Assembly (NCBI GenBank): GCA_016235065.1
Contig: JACRMB010000006.1
Coordinates: forward strand, 23,229 to 87,228
DNA length: 64,000 nucleotides
Reading direction: 5' to 3'
Origin: Actinomycetota bacterium
GTDB taxonomy: Bacteria > Actinomycetota > Thermoleophilia > BMS3ABIN01
How positions within the stretch are numbered: position 1 is the first letter of the stretch; each line of letters begins with the position of its first letter. A model generated the notes under the pieces. The model made no database searches. It saw nothing but the letters and a program-made list of their open reading frames with translations, and was not told the origin of the DNA. Positions 35,501-42,897 of the stretch are shown one piece after another. The translations under genes and the position numbers were made by a program.

Positions 35501-36162
35501 CTGACATCGAAACCGATGTCAGCTCGCGCAGCTTCAGCCGCCTCATCGATGGTGATCGCAGGCTCGACCGGTATAGTGATGCCAGGCCTGTAGTTGCCGT
35601 TCACCGTGCCGATCCTGCCATCGGCTGTGTAATGGAAACCAAGTTCAGACCCGAACACGGGGATGCCCTTGTAGACCTGGGCCATCTGCAGATGCACCAT
35701 CCCCAGCTCATCGCCATACTGCCTCTCGGCGACAAGCTCAGTGGCAGGGTCGTTCATCTGGAAGAGTTCCCGGTTAGCAGACAGGAAGGCAAGCGACTCG
35801 TCGAGCGGGCTGCCGTCAATGGGCGGATTGATCGAACCAGTGATGAAAGCCGGCACGCCGGTGGCGCTGTCCCAGCGGATATCGGCGGTCTGGCCGTCTG
35901 CCAGCGAGACGCCTGTGGTCGTTTCCTTGCCGGTATCCGGTGGACGTGTCGCTACAGTCTCGCTACTGCCGGTGGAAGCAAAAGAAGTGAGTGGTGCTGA
36001 GGCGGGCAGACCAGGTGCTGCAACCGTTTCGGTCGATCCTGCAATGTCACTTGTGAGGGATTCGACAACCGGCACCGCAAAGAAGAGCGCCGCCGAAAAT
36101 ATAGTAAGCACGACTACCAGAAACAGTGCTTTTTCTGGCGGCCGCCACCTTGAAGGCCTCAT
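32563..36162 (-). CDS. secreted M4 (thermolysin-like) metallopeptidase with P domain, Big_5 domain and four C-terminal repeats
   Basis: About 1199 residues from ATG 36162 (GGGAG ribosome site). Order: N-terminal signal/anchor (about 10-35), FTP/PepSY propeptide (about 100-260), M4 catalytic domain with zinc motif VVAHELTHAVTQY, third ligand in GALNESYSDVFG and active-site His in NGGVHTNSGIPNKA, a proprotein-convertase P domain (IEISHTYRGDLVVTL), and a Big_5/SbsA-type Ig-like domain (TVSPANGATGYYSSDVTAAF). The last about 400 residues are four tandem repeats of about 95-100 residues beginning FTWYDxxSxGxxDWVLVANP and ending SQRVLxGxFNEV. It is probably exported, with the repeats serving adhesion or wall association. 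Confidence 0.92.
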   Translation of the reverse strand: MRPSRWRPPEKALFLVVVLTIFSAALFFAVPVVESLTSDIAGSTETVAAPGLPASAPLTSFASTGSSETVATRPPDTGKETTTGVSLADGQTADIRWDSATGVPAFITGSINPPIDGSPLDESLAFLSANRELFQMNDPATELVAERQYGDELGMVHLQMAQVYKGIPVFGSELGFHYTADGRIGTVNGNYRPGITIPVEPAITIDEAAEAARADIGFDVSPSSFEPTQLVIFAPAGSEPRLTWKVTLASDDPPTRMVYFIDANDGTVVSRYDALENAKNRRTYTASNGTSTPGTLLITEGGSSGDSVAQNAHNNAGSTYDYYFNTFARDSFNNAGATITTTVHYSSSYNNAFWNGQQMVYGDGDGNVFSPLGNSLDVVAHELTHAVTQYSADLVYSYESGALNESYSDVFGAMVDRNDWLLGEDVYTPYTPGDALRSLSSPTTYGQPDHMNNYVYTSSDNGGVHTNSGIPNKAAYNIATAIGKEKMEQIWYRTLTVYLNSGSQFTDARDASVQAASDLYGASSAEVTAVQNGFAAVGIGGGAVSNQTARIEISHTYRGDLVVTLGVGDPAAPSWSTVVSNRQGGSADNLYSTVDIAGASSWLPPSWQNRWFLKVYDAAGQDTGTITKFAITDNGTTYTATDTPIAVNDYQTVYSYVPSNDDTPPTVSTVSPANGATGYYSSDVTAAFSEDMAPASITSSSFTLVRHDTGAPVSAALSYDGGSKTATLDPSGSLQYSTTYDATLTTAVTDLAGNPLQQNYSWSFTTAPAPKLYYFTWYDQQTLGMRDWVVMGNPAGGSGQVGFDVYIGNQKANAAPLMVDPANATAISFAGTSGGPIRVESLDGKQEIISKRTLYGDSFEEITAMEEERLDDTYFFTWYDAQSAGSRDWILIANPGVTAIEADVYIDGQKMNSTPYHVDAGGFVAPEYAGVMGGPVVVVGYEPGSPSTPRNILVSQRVLWSGNFNEVMGIPAADLGNEYLFTWYDNYSSGAQDWVLVANPSADRELAAEIWIGGQKMTDSATGDQYFVVPPGGSVTPKFAGVMDGPVLVRGYEAATYQPDGPANTAMAFFTTQRVLFGTSFGEMAGYGVNRLAPSYHFSWYDQASAGSSNWVLVSNPTAGEVKAEVWIAGTKMTTLTIAPGATQTPVFPGVMTGPVEVRGYDSATYNPSSPGTPNRNIFTSQRVMWNGHFNEVEGKDLG

Positions 36163-36404
36163 GTCATTACTCCCAGTACCCATAGCTCAACTTCCCGACC
36201 GATCGGGCGCCTCCCCCATCGAACTACTGGGATTTCAGCCGCGTGCACATGACTGGCCCGAACCCTCACTACTAGCTTCGGCCTGCCACTGCCTTTTATG
36301 AGCGATTAAAGCGGTATCTGGCTTATTCGGGGGATTCCCGGGCGATTCCGGGAGATAACCGGGCATACTGTGGGGATTCCGGCCTAAAACCGGGGTTGCA
36401 ACGG

Positions 36405-37433
36405 CTAATTCTGGGGTTCTACGATGACCTTGATGGAGTCTTCGGGATTCACAACCAGCTCGAAGCCACGGCCGGTCTCTGCAAGCGGAAGGCGATGGGT
36501 GATGGTCTCTGAAACTGGCAGGCGTCCGGCCCGGATCAGCTCCAGCGCCAGGCTGCAATCGGCGGGGCTGCCCGCGTAGCTGCTGGTCAGTGTGGCTTCG
36601 TTCCGCCAGAAGAAGTCATTGAGGTTGAGGGGGATGTCCACTTCCGGACGGGTCGTCGCAAAAAACAGTACTGTCCCCGAGCGGGATACAGATTTAAGCG
36701 CCTGCTCGATGGCCTGGGGGGCTCCGGCGCAGACAATCACCAGGTCGGCGCCCCGCCCTTCATTTGCCTTTCTGAAAAGCGCGGGGACTTCCTCGTCGGC
36801 GCGGAACGCAGTCTCGGCTCCAAGCTGCAGCGCCTTGTTAAGGCGGAAGTCCACCATGTCGGTAGCGGCGATGAAACCGGCGCCCAGGGCGCGGGCCACC
36901 ATAACGTGCAGGATCCCGGAGATACCGCTGCCGATTACCAGTACCGAGCATCCCGGCCGGAAATTCGCCTGCCGCTGCCCCCGCAACACGCAAGCCAGCG
37001 GTTCCACGAAAGAGCCTTCCTCATAGGAAACAGAATCGGGAAGCAGAAAAGTGCCACGGTCGACGTTGATCGCCGGCACGCGCACATACTCTGAAAAACC
37101 GCCGGGTTCGAAGCTGGTGGTACGCAGGGTATCGCAGACGGTCTCGTGGCCGCTGGCGCAGTAATGGCAGGACATGCAGGGAACATGGTGGGTGACAGCG
37201 ACGCGGTCGCCCTCATGGAAAGTGGTGACCCCCTCCCCCACTTCGACCACTTCGCCGGCTATCTCATGGCCGAGCACCAGGGGCACCTTACCGGCACGGT
37301 ACCATTCCATGACATCGCTGCCACAGATGCCGCTGGCTTCGATCCGCACCAGCAGTTCGCCCGGGCCGAGCTGCGGGACCGGCATCTCCTGCAGCCGCAG
37401 GTCGCGGTTGCTGTAATACATGGATACGCGCAT
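36405..37433 (-). CDS. zinc-dependent medium-chain alcohol dehydrogenase family protein
   Basis: 342 residues. Catalytic-zinc residues are in GICGSDVMEW and GHEIAGEVVEVGEGV; the structural-zinc cysteines are spaced in CMSCHYCASGHETVC; the NAD(P)-binding Rossmann motif is GSGISGILHVMVARALG. Overall closest in style to sorbitol/threonine dehydrogenase-like MDR enzymes, which oxidise secondary alcohols. It lies 25 bases downstream of an LsrF/DhnA-type aldolase gene and probably acts with it in the same carbohydrate or aromatic-precursor pathway. Confidence 0.92.
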   Translation of the reverse strand: MRVSMYYSNRDLRLQEMPVPQLGPGELLVRIEASGICGSDVMEWYRAGKVPLVLGHEIAGEVVEVGEGVTTFHEGDRVAVTHHVPCMSCHYCASGHETVCDTLRTTSFEPGGFSEYVRVPAINVDRGTFLLPDSVSYEEGSFVEPLACVLRGQRQANFRPGCSVLVIGSGISGILHVMVARALGAGFIAATDMVDFRLNKALQLGAETAFRADEEVPALFRKANEGRGADLVIVCAGAPQAIEQALKSVSRSGTVLFFATTRPEVDIPLNLNDFFWRNEATLTSSYAGSPADCSLALELIRAGRLPVSETITHRLPLAETGRGFELVVNPEDSIKVIVEPQN

Positions 37434-37458
37434 GGTTATCCCGAACCTCTGTCCGGTC

Positions 37459-38346
37459 CTAGGCCCTGGACCTGGTTCTTTTCGCTTTTGCCGCGGACTT
37501 CTTCTTAGGTGCTCCTGCCCGCTTTGCTTTGGCTTTTGCCTTGATCACCTTGCCGGCTTCCTTGTCGCGCACACTCTTGAAGATCTCAAGGCCTTCCTTG
37601 ACGCTGGCGCCCTTGTGGACTACCGCACGAACCGCCTGGATCATGCCTACGGGACTTGTGGACTGGAAGATGTTCCGGCCCATGTCGACTCCGATGGCCC
37701 CGGAATCGATGGCGTTGCGGGCCATCTCCAGGGCGGCTTTCTCGGGGATCTTCTTGCCGCCGGCGATTACTACCGGAACCGGACAGCTCTCGACGACCTT
37801 GTCGAAGCCGGGCACGTAGTATGTCTTGATGATGTCGGCGCCCAGCTCGGCGCCCATGCGCGAGGCCAGGCCCATGTAGCGGGCGTCGCGGGCCATCTCG
37901 CGGCCGACGGCGGTGACACAGAGCATGGGGATGCCGTACGCCTGCGCCTCATCGATCAGCTCGGTGAAGGCCAGAATAGTGTCTCGCTCGTAATCGGCGC
38001 CCACGAGTATCGAGAAGGCGATACAGGAGGCGTTGAGACGGATGGCATCTTCGACGCTACAGACGACACCCTCGTGAAGCATGGCTTCCTTGTTGAGGAT
38101 GCTGGTTCCACCGGAGACCCTGAGCGTGATCGGTATATCCACGTCAGGATCGATGTAATAGCGCAGGGCGCCACGGGTGAGCATAAGAGTATCTGCGTAG
38201 GGCAGGAGCGGATTGACGGCCTCATCGAGCTTCTCCAGGCCTGAGGTGGGTCCCATGAAATAACCATGGTCCACCGCCAGCATGACCGTCTTGCCGGAAG
38301 CCGGTTTGATGATGCGGGAGATGCGGTTCTGTTTTCCCCAATCCAT
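37459..38346 (-). CDS. LsrF/DhnA-family class I aldolase
   Basis: 295 residues from ATG 38346 (GGAGG ribosome site); the open frame extends further but upstream sequence is not family-like. The sequence tracks LsrF closely: DWGKQNRISRIIKPASGKTV, LAVDHGYFMGPTSGLEKLD, IIKTYYVPGFDKVV (Schiff-base Lys), PVVIAGGKKIPE and GVDMGRNIFQS. Related enzymes are the AI-2 thiolase LsrF, archaeal-type fructose-bisphosphate aldolase and ADH synthase. No other lsr genes are present, so AI-2 use is not supported. A Lys/Arg/Ala-rich tail of about 27 residues at the C terminus is unusual and could bind nucleic acid or polyphosphate. Confidence 0.9.
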   Translation of the reverse strand: MDWGKQNRISRIIKPASGKTVMLAVDHGYFMGPTSGLEKLDEAVNPLLPYADTLMLTRGALRYYIDPDVDIPITLRVSGGTSILNKEAMLHEGVVCSVEDAIRLNASCIAFSILVGADYERDTILAFTELIDEAQAYGIPMLCVTAVGREMARDARYMGLASRMGAELGADIIKTYYVPGFDKVVESCPVPVVIAGGKKIPEKAALEMARNAIDSGAIGVDMGRNIFQSTSPVGMIQAVRAVVHKGASVKEGLEIFKSVRDKEAGKVIKAKAKAKRAGAPKKKSAAKAKRTRSRA

Positions 38347-38647
38347 GTGATTCAACCTCCGTCGGTGTCTTTTGAGTGGCCGCGCGGCCCGGTGACGCCC
38401 GCCATCGGGCGCTTCTAAGGCCCGGCGCTCGTTTTCACCCGGTCCAGCCGGTCTGCAGCGCGGAAATAATAAGATATCACGCCCGGGTGCGCCGTTGCCA
38501 GAATGAACCGGCTGCAGAAATGAGGGGGAGCTTCCCGGCTGCGACTGGACCCCACTTCCATCTTCTGCTGAGACCAGCCGTACAGGCAGGAGACATGCCG
38601 CGAAAGGAGCGCTTAAGTTATTTGACCCGGATACCGTAAAATGGTTC
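38347..38647. other. divergent intergenic region without a gene
   Basis: About 300 bases between the divergent LsrF-like aldolase and the pilin-like lipoprotein. Besides the aldolase ribosome site (GGAGG near 38360) I see no convincing promoter, hairpin or small gene. Confidence 0.5.
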
Positions 38648-39109
38648 ATGTTTTTCAGTCAGATGATAAGGAAGGGCAGTATCAGCCTTATTGTGGCGGT
38701 CATCGGTCTGACCGGCGCTTCATGCAACAGCGGCGACGACATCACCACCACTCCGGCCGCACCGGGAATGGACAAGCCGCACGCAGTGACAGCCGTGATC
38801 GAAGATGGATCTCCCGTCACCAGGGGCGGCGAGGGTGATCCTGTCGAGGACATGGCGGCTTCAACAAGAGCGATGCAGTCAGAGCTTCGGAATGCCGCTG
38901 TCGCAGAGGAAAGTTACTTTACGGAAAATGGCGCCTATACGGTAGAGATCAGTGAGCTCGTACAGGCTGGCTTTGAGCCTTCCCCGGGCAGCGACTTCCT
39001 GATCGTCGAAGCTGACGCTTACGGATACTGTCTCGAGATCAGTGACCGCAACCTGTGGTTTTACTTTGACAGCACCGAGGGCGAGCCGCGAACGGGCAGT
39101 TGCCCCTGA
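38648..39109 (+). CDS. lipoprotein with type IV pilin-like C-terminal domain
   Basis: 153 residues starting near ATG 38648. A signal helix ends in lipobox LTGASC (about residues 22-27). The mature part has MQSELRNAAVAEESYFTENGAYT, a pattern found in the globular domain of type IV pilin-like proteins (AxxAEExYFxxNGxYT), followed by two distant cysteines (YGYCLEIS and the C-terminal TGSCP) that could form a disulphide. No pilus assembly genes are nearby. Probably a surface lipoprotein. Confidence 0.7.
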   Translation: MFFSQMIRKGSISLIVAVIGLTGASCNSGDDITTTPAAPGMDKPHAVTAVIEDGSPVTRGGEGDPVEDMAASTRAMQSELRNAAVAEESYFTENGAYTVEISELVQAGFEPSPGSDFLIVEADAYGYCLEISDRNLWFYFDSTEGEPRTGSCP

Positions 39110-39160
39110 CTCAGGCCTGACCAGCTGCCAAGCTGCAGAGCATGCGGCTGTCACTACTGG

Positions 39161-39661
39161 TCAGATGCCCAGCTTCTGCCGCAGTGTGACCAGGTTCATC
39201 ACATCTTCCTCGTTATACTTCAGTAGAACTTTCAGGGCATCCTCATCTCCCTTGTGCTTCCAACGGCTCCAGCAATCCTGTATCTCATAATTTGACAGGG
39301 GTGGCTGGGTGCGGATGATGCCCAACTGCTGCTCAACCGATTTCAGGCCCCCCTTCAGGCCCAGCGGCCAGCAGTCTTTTTTACCCTCCGCCCGGCAATC
39401 GTACATGAGATCGCGGCTCCTGTAGCGATCCCGCAGATCGATCCCATGAAACTGCTCGATGACCTTGAGGTCGAAATTGTTGCCGTTGAAGGTGAAGATG
39501 TTCTCCGCATCGGGAAGGGCGGCGTTGAGAGTTCCGGCGGATATGTCAGGCCAGAGCATCTGGACCAGGCCCGTCTGCTCGTGGAAAAAGCCTACCACGG
39601 AGATGTAATGCATACGGCCGGGGAAAGAGCGGGTCTCGATATCGAGATAGATCGAATCCAT
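39161..39661 (-). CDS. YprB-like RNase H-fold 3'-5' exonuclease domain protein
   Basis: 166 residues. DEDD-type exonuclease signature: YLDIETRSF (D and E), FTFNGNNFDLKVIEQ (second D), SRDLMYDC and KYNEEDVMNLVTL (final D). This matches the RNase H-like domain of YprB and related predicted exonucleases acting on nucleic acids. The family often has extra C-terminal repeats, absent here. The gene is monocistronic, ending before a convergent pilin-like lipoprotein. Confidence 0.88.
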   Translation of the reverse strand: MDSIYLDIETRSFPGRMHYISVVGFFHEQTGLVQMLWPDISAGTLNAALPDAENIFTFNGNNFDLKVIEQFHGIDLRDRYRSRDLMYDCRAEGKKDCWPLGLKGGLKSVEQQLGIIRTQPPLSNYEIQDCWSRWKHKGDEDALKVLLKYNEEDVMNLVTLRQKLGI

Positions 39662-39698
39662 GTACTTATTGTAGACAATAGGCGGGACGGAACAAATC

Positions 39699-39721
39699 AG
39701 GGGCGCTACCGGAGCGCCCCT
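39699..39721 (-). terminator. hairpin terminator after the SDD-repeat gene
   Basis: Palindrome AGGGGCGCT-ACCGG-AGCGCCCCT between the exonuclease start and the stop of the SDD-repeat protein. On the minus strand it is followed by GATTTGTTCC, a weak T-rich tail. It probably ends the SDD-repeat transcript. Confidence 0.55.
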
Positions 39722-39748
39722 GACATAAGTGCTATCTGATTGGCGGTG

Positions 39749-41188
39749 TTACTTGCGGCGAATCCGGATCAGCTTGCCGATGGGCATGAAGATAAGGCCC
39801 AGCGGAGTAACCGCTCCCAGAGCGATAAGGATCGCCGTGATAAGGCTAAGGCCGGTCATCGGCAGCGAGCCGCGCTCGACAGCAGCAGTGAGGCTGAAGT
39901 TCGATGCGAACGTACCGCTGGTGCTGCTGTCGCTGACCGCGTTGTTGCTGTCCGTCGGGTCACTGGTGTTGTCGTCGACCTGACCGGAGTTATCGTCTGA
40001 ATCGTCATCAGATTCGTCCTTGTTGTCGTCGGAGTCATCGTCTGAGTCATCGCTGTCATCGTCGGAGTCATCCTCGGACTCATCGTCGGAGTCGTCGTCC
40101 TTGTCGTCGGAGTCGTCGTCGGAATCATCGTCGTCGGAATCGTCGTCGGAATCGTCGTCATCGGAGTCATCATCGTCTGAATCATCGTCGTCGGAATCGT
40201 CATCATCGGAATCGTCATCATCCGAGTCATCATCGTCGGAATCGTCGTCGGAATCGTCGTCATCAGAGTCATCGTTACATCCGGAGCAGATGGTCAGCTG
40301 CGTCGTGAAGTTCCTGACGCCTCCAGGTACATGCCATTTGAGAGTGAAGATGGTGTAATCGCCCGCCTGAAGGCAGCCGAGGTCCGGCAGGAGGCTGGCG
40401 AGCGTGACCCCATTGCTGGCGGTCGCGGTCTCAACATGAACGTTATGTGCCGTACCTGGACCGTTGTTAGTCAGTTTGTAATCAACCGACAGGAGGCCGG
40501 CCATGTAATCATCCCAGGTAGCCCAGTAGACGCCAGGATTTCCATATTTGCATTCCAGGCTGAGGCTGTACTGGTCGGCTACCGCAGAGTCGTCTGAATC
40601 ATCGTCGTCTGATTCGTCGTCATCAGATTCGCTACCGCAGTTATCGCAGTCATCGTCTGAATCATCAGATTCGTCGTCGGAATCGTCATCGTCACTGTCA
40701 TCTGAATCATCGTCGTCAGACTCATCGTCGCTTTCATCATCAGACTCGTCATCATCAGAATCGTCATCGTCCGAGTCATCTGAGTCGTCTGAGTCATCGT
40801 CATCGGAACTCGTTCCACTTCCCCCGGGTCCGGTGCTGCCGGAAACAGTGTTCACCGCAGCCGTGTCTCCCGCGGGCATATCTGCAGTCAGAGGGCCGGC
40901 AGCGCTCGCGGCGGTAGTCGTGGCAGCGGCTTCGCCAGTTTTGGCGGCAACGCTTGTATCCGCCCCTGAGTCAATAACTGGCCCCGCCGCCTGCTCAAAA
41001 CCGGGGTACTGGTCAGATGTCGCGCCAGCATCCGCCCATGCCATCGGCACCCAGACACAGACGAGCAGCAAAAGAACCAGGATGGTCCCGCTGGCTAATA
41101 TCCGGCCGAATGGCAATGTGGACTGAGCGTGCATTCGGCCGGGGCGGCTCCGCGCAGTCTTGTGGATGTTGGTCGAACCCTTTTTCAT
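39749..41188 (-). CDS. LPxTG-anchored surface protein with Asp/Ser (SDD) repeats
   Basis: 479 residues. An N-terminal signal helix (about 27-50, ILASGTILVLLLLVCVWVPMAWA) is followed by a Thr/Ala/Gly-rich region, a first SDD tract (about 128-200), a globular domain (about 205-305, beginning YSLSLECKYGNPGVYW), a second longer SDD tract (about 308-400) and a C-terminal sorting signal: LPMTG, a hydrophobic helix and the basic end RIRRK. Sortase would fix it to the cell wall, with the SD tracts as a stalk, as in staphylococcal Sdr proteins, perhaps binding calcium. No sortase gene is in the window. The globular domain is shared with the SGNH hydrolase at 47 kb. Confidence 0.85.
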   Translation of the reverse strand: MKKGSTNIHKTARSRPGRMHAQSTLPFGRILASGTILVLLLLVCVWVPMAWADAGATSDQYPGFEQAAGPVIDSGADTSVAAKTGEAAATTTAASAAGPLTADMPAGDTAAVNTVSGSTGPGGSGTSSDDDDSDDSDDSDDDDSDDDESDDESDDESDDDDSDDSDDDDSDDESDDSDDDCDNCGSESDDDESDDDDSDDSAVADQYSLSLECKYGNPGVYWATWDDYMAGLLSVDYKLTNNGPGTAHNVHVETATASNGVTLASLLPDLGCLQAGDYTIFTLKWHVPGGVRNFTTQLTICSGCNDDSDDDDSDDDSDDDDSDDDDSDDDDSDDDDSDDDDSDDDDSDDDSDDDDSDDDSDDKDDDSDDESEDDSDDDSDDSDDDSDDNKDESDDDSDDNSGQVDDNTSDPTDSNNAVSDSSTSGTFASNFSLTAAVERGSLPMTGLSLITAILIALGAVTPLGLIFMPIGKLIRIRRK

Positions 41189-41282
41189 CGATACAAACCC
41201 TCTCCCCCATAGTCATTTGCTTCCGCGCAGCGGAAATCACAGTGAATCATTATAAGACAAGTCAGGATTACCGTCAATTGTC

Positions 41283-41309
41283 AAAAAGAGGATTCCTGGT
41301 GTCAGGAAT
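41283..41309 (-). terminator. terminator of tRNA-Cys
   Basis: Minus-strand hairpin ATTCCTG-ACAC-CAGGAAT followed by CCTCTTTTTG immediately downstream of the tRNA-Cys 3' end. Confidence 0.8.
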
Positions 41310-41383
41310 TGGAGGCGACGAGCGGAATCGAACCGCTGTACGAGGTTTTGCAGACCTCTGCCTAGCCACTCGGCCACGTCGCC
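41310..41383 (-). tRNA. tRNA-Cys(GCA)
   Basis: Cloverleaf on the minus strand: acceptor GGCGACG/CGTCGCC, anticodon stem GAGGT/ACCTC with loop CTGCAAA (anticodon GCA), T arm AGCGG-TTCGATT-CCGCT, discriminator T and encoded CCA. It is followed by its own terminator. Confidence 0.95.
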
Positions 41384-41402
41384 TGGGGGATTTATCCAGC
41401 CG

Positions 41403-41434
41403 GGAAAACACAGAGACGTTGCACGCAACGTCTC
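41403..41434 (-). terminator. terminator of tRNA-Gly
   Basis: Hairpin with 10-base arms GAGACGTTGC and GCAACGTCTC around a 2-base loop, followed on the minus strand by TGTGTTTTCCC, between tRNA-Gly and tRNA-Cys. Confidence 0.8.
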
Positions 41435-41449
41435 TTGAAAGGAAAAAAC

Positions 41450-41526
41450 TGGAGCGGATGAAGGGATTTGAACCCTCGACCTTCTGCATGGCAAGCAGAC
41501 GCTCTAGCCAACTGAGCTACATCCGC
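41450..41526 (-). tRNA. tRNA-Gly(GCC)
   Basis: Cloverleaf on the minus strand: acceptor GCGGATG/CATCCGC, D arm GCTC/GAGC, anticodon stem TCTGC/GCAGA with loop TTGCCAT (anticodon GCC), T arm GAGGG-TTCAAAT-CCCTT, encoded CCA. It is followed by a strong terminator hairpin. Confidence 0.95.
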
Positions 41527-41564
41527 TCTTGCGTTAGGAATTATAGGGAAAGCGGGCGCCGGTT

Positions 41565-42782
41565 TCAATCAGTGCCGTCTACTGCAGACCAGATGCCTAT
41601 CGTCGGCAGTACCCGGATGAACTCCTCCCAGCGCTTCTTATAGGCGAGATATTCACCGAATGGATCGCCGCCAAGGCGTGATTCTGCCTTGCTGATGGCG
41701 ATATTGACCATGCACTCGTCGGCGTCTTCCTCCATACCCGCTTCCATATATTCGCTTGCCATCTCCAGTGACGTATCCATCACCAGGTCATGGAAGTCTT
41801 CCCGGAGGAACCGTCCCGGATAGGGGTCGAAATCCTCAGAACTGGCGCGCCTGACCAAGCCGTCGCGCTGGGTGGCCAGTTTGGCCCGCTCCCGGGCGAA
41901 GCGGATGATGTCCTGGCGAATCTGGAACCACGGCGGCGAGCACTTGGGCGGCGGCAGGTGGCGGATCCAGAGCTGGTTGTCCAGCAGGAAATCGTAGCCG
42001 AAGAAACTGGCGTTCATCAGGTAGTCGATGTCTTCGCCCCGGGGCACTGACGGATCGAATGGCAACTTCTCAAAAAGGGAACGGTGGATGATCATGTTGC
42101 CGCCGAAGACGAAAGGAGTCGGCTTCAGGCGCGGCTCCTGGCCGATGATGCCGAAAGCCTCGTTCATGGCCTCGCGGTTCCCCCAGCGGCGCTGCCATTC
42201 CAGCTCCGCCGGCGGCAGCAGCCAGGAATCATCCGGATTCAGGTAATAGCCGGCTATGCCGGATACCATCTTCCCCTCGTGTTCGCGGCCGATGAATTCC
42301 ATCGCCTTCTTCAGATAATCAGGATCTTCGTAGATCTGGTCGTCATCGAAGAGGATTGCTACATCGGCCCCTGTCAGCGTCGCCGCCAGCAGACACATGT
42401 TGCGAACGTTTGAATATCCGTCGAGACTCAGGAACTGGTCGTATTCTGACATGCCTGACAGGGCCAGCCGGCGGCGCCAGAACACCAGCTCGTCCGGACC
42501 GATCAAAAGGATTGGAAAATCGTAATCGAACTGGGCGATTATAGACTGGACCTTGAGCTGGACTGCCTGCTTGATCTCCATCCGCGTGGGAGCGGCGACT
42601 ATGGCGACTGCGAATCCTTCTTCCGCTTCAAGGATGGACAGGCTGGCAAGAGCCCGCCCCAGGGTTCCCTCGCTGTCAAGTGGAGTAGCATGGTCGTAGT
42701 GGAAGTCTGATTCGAGGGTGCACATCGGCGCCTCTGACTCGGGCCCCCGCCAGTATGTCGGTATTACTATGGTTGCTTTCAT
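41565..42782 (-). CDS. GT-A-type glycosyltransferase family 2-like protein
   Basis: 405 residues. N terminus KATIVIPTYWRG is the nucleotide-sugar-binding strand of GT2 enzymes; DVAILFDDDQIYEDPDYLKK carries the metal-binding DxD motif; FVFGGNMIIHRSLF and VPRGEDIDYLMNASFFGYDF supply the acceptor-side and ED motifs. The C-terminal 100 residues are helical and not conserved in shorter GT2 enzymes. There is no membrane helix, so it is cytoplasmic. Donor and acceptor sugars are unknown, and it stands alone. Confidence 0.82.
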   Translation of the reverse strand: MKATIVIPTYWRGPESEAPMCTLESDFHYDHATPLDSEGTLGRALASLSILEAEEGFAVAIVAAPTRMEIKQAVQLKVQSIIAQFDYDFPILLIGPDELVFWRRRLALSGMSEYDQFLSLDGYSNVRNMCLLAATLTGADVAILFDDDQIYEDPDYLKKAMEFIGREHEGKMVSGIAGYYLNPDDSWLLPPAELEWQRRWGNREAMNEAFGIIGQEPRLKPTPFVFGGNMIIHRSLFEKLPFDPSVPRGEDIDYLMNASFFGYDFLLDNQLWIRHLPPPKCSPPWFQIRQDIIRFARERAKLATQRDGLVRRASSEDFDPYPGRFLREDFHDLVMDTSLEMASEYMEAGMEEDADECMVNIAISKAESRLGGDPFGEYLAYKKRWEEFIRVLPTIGIWSAVDGTD

Positions 42783-42897
42783 AAAATCTCGAACACCCGT
42801 TTGCCCCTAAGAATCAGCTGAAATGGTACCGCTACTGGAGCCTGGCTGCCCGCTCATGGCTGGATTCTCCCGAACAGTGGCCGAAGCCGCCATCCGC

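Noticed and set aside
36184..36404. GGGATTCC/CCGGG-like repeated words upstream of the M4 protease
   Set aside because: Irregular, short and not clearly paired; may be degenerate GC-rich intergenic sequence. No regular period found.
39983..40270. Short repeated words that might suggest a CRISPR array
   Set aside because: The repetition is the in-frame SDD codon pattern with irregular period and no spacers.
40020..40358. Ser-rich plus-strand frames (SSESS) opposite the SDD-repeat gene
   Set aside because: Complement of GAC/TCC-type repeat codons; the minus-strand frame has signal peptide, globular domain and LPMTG signal.
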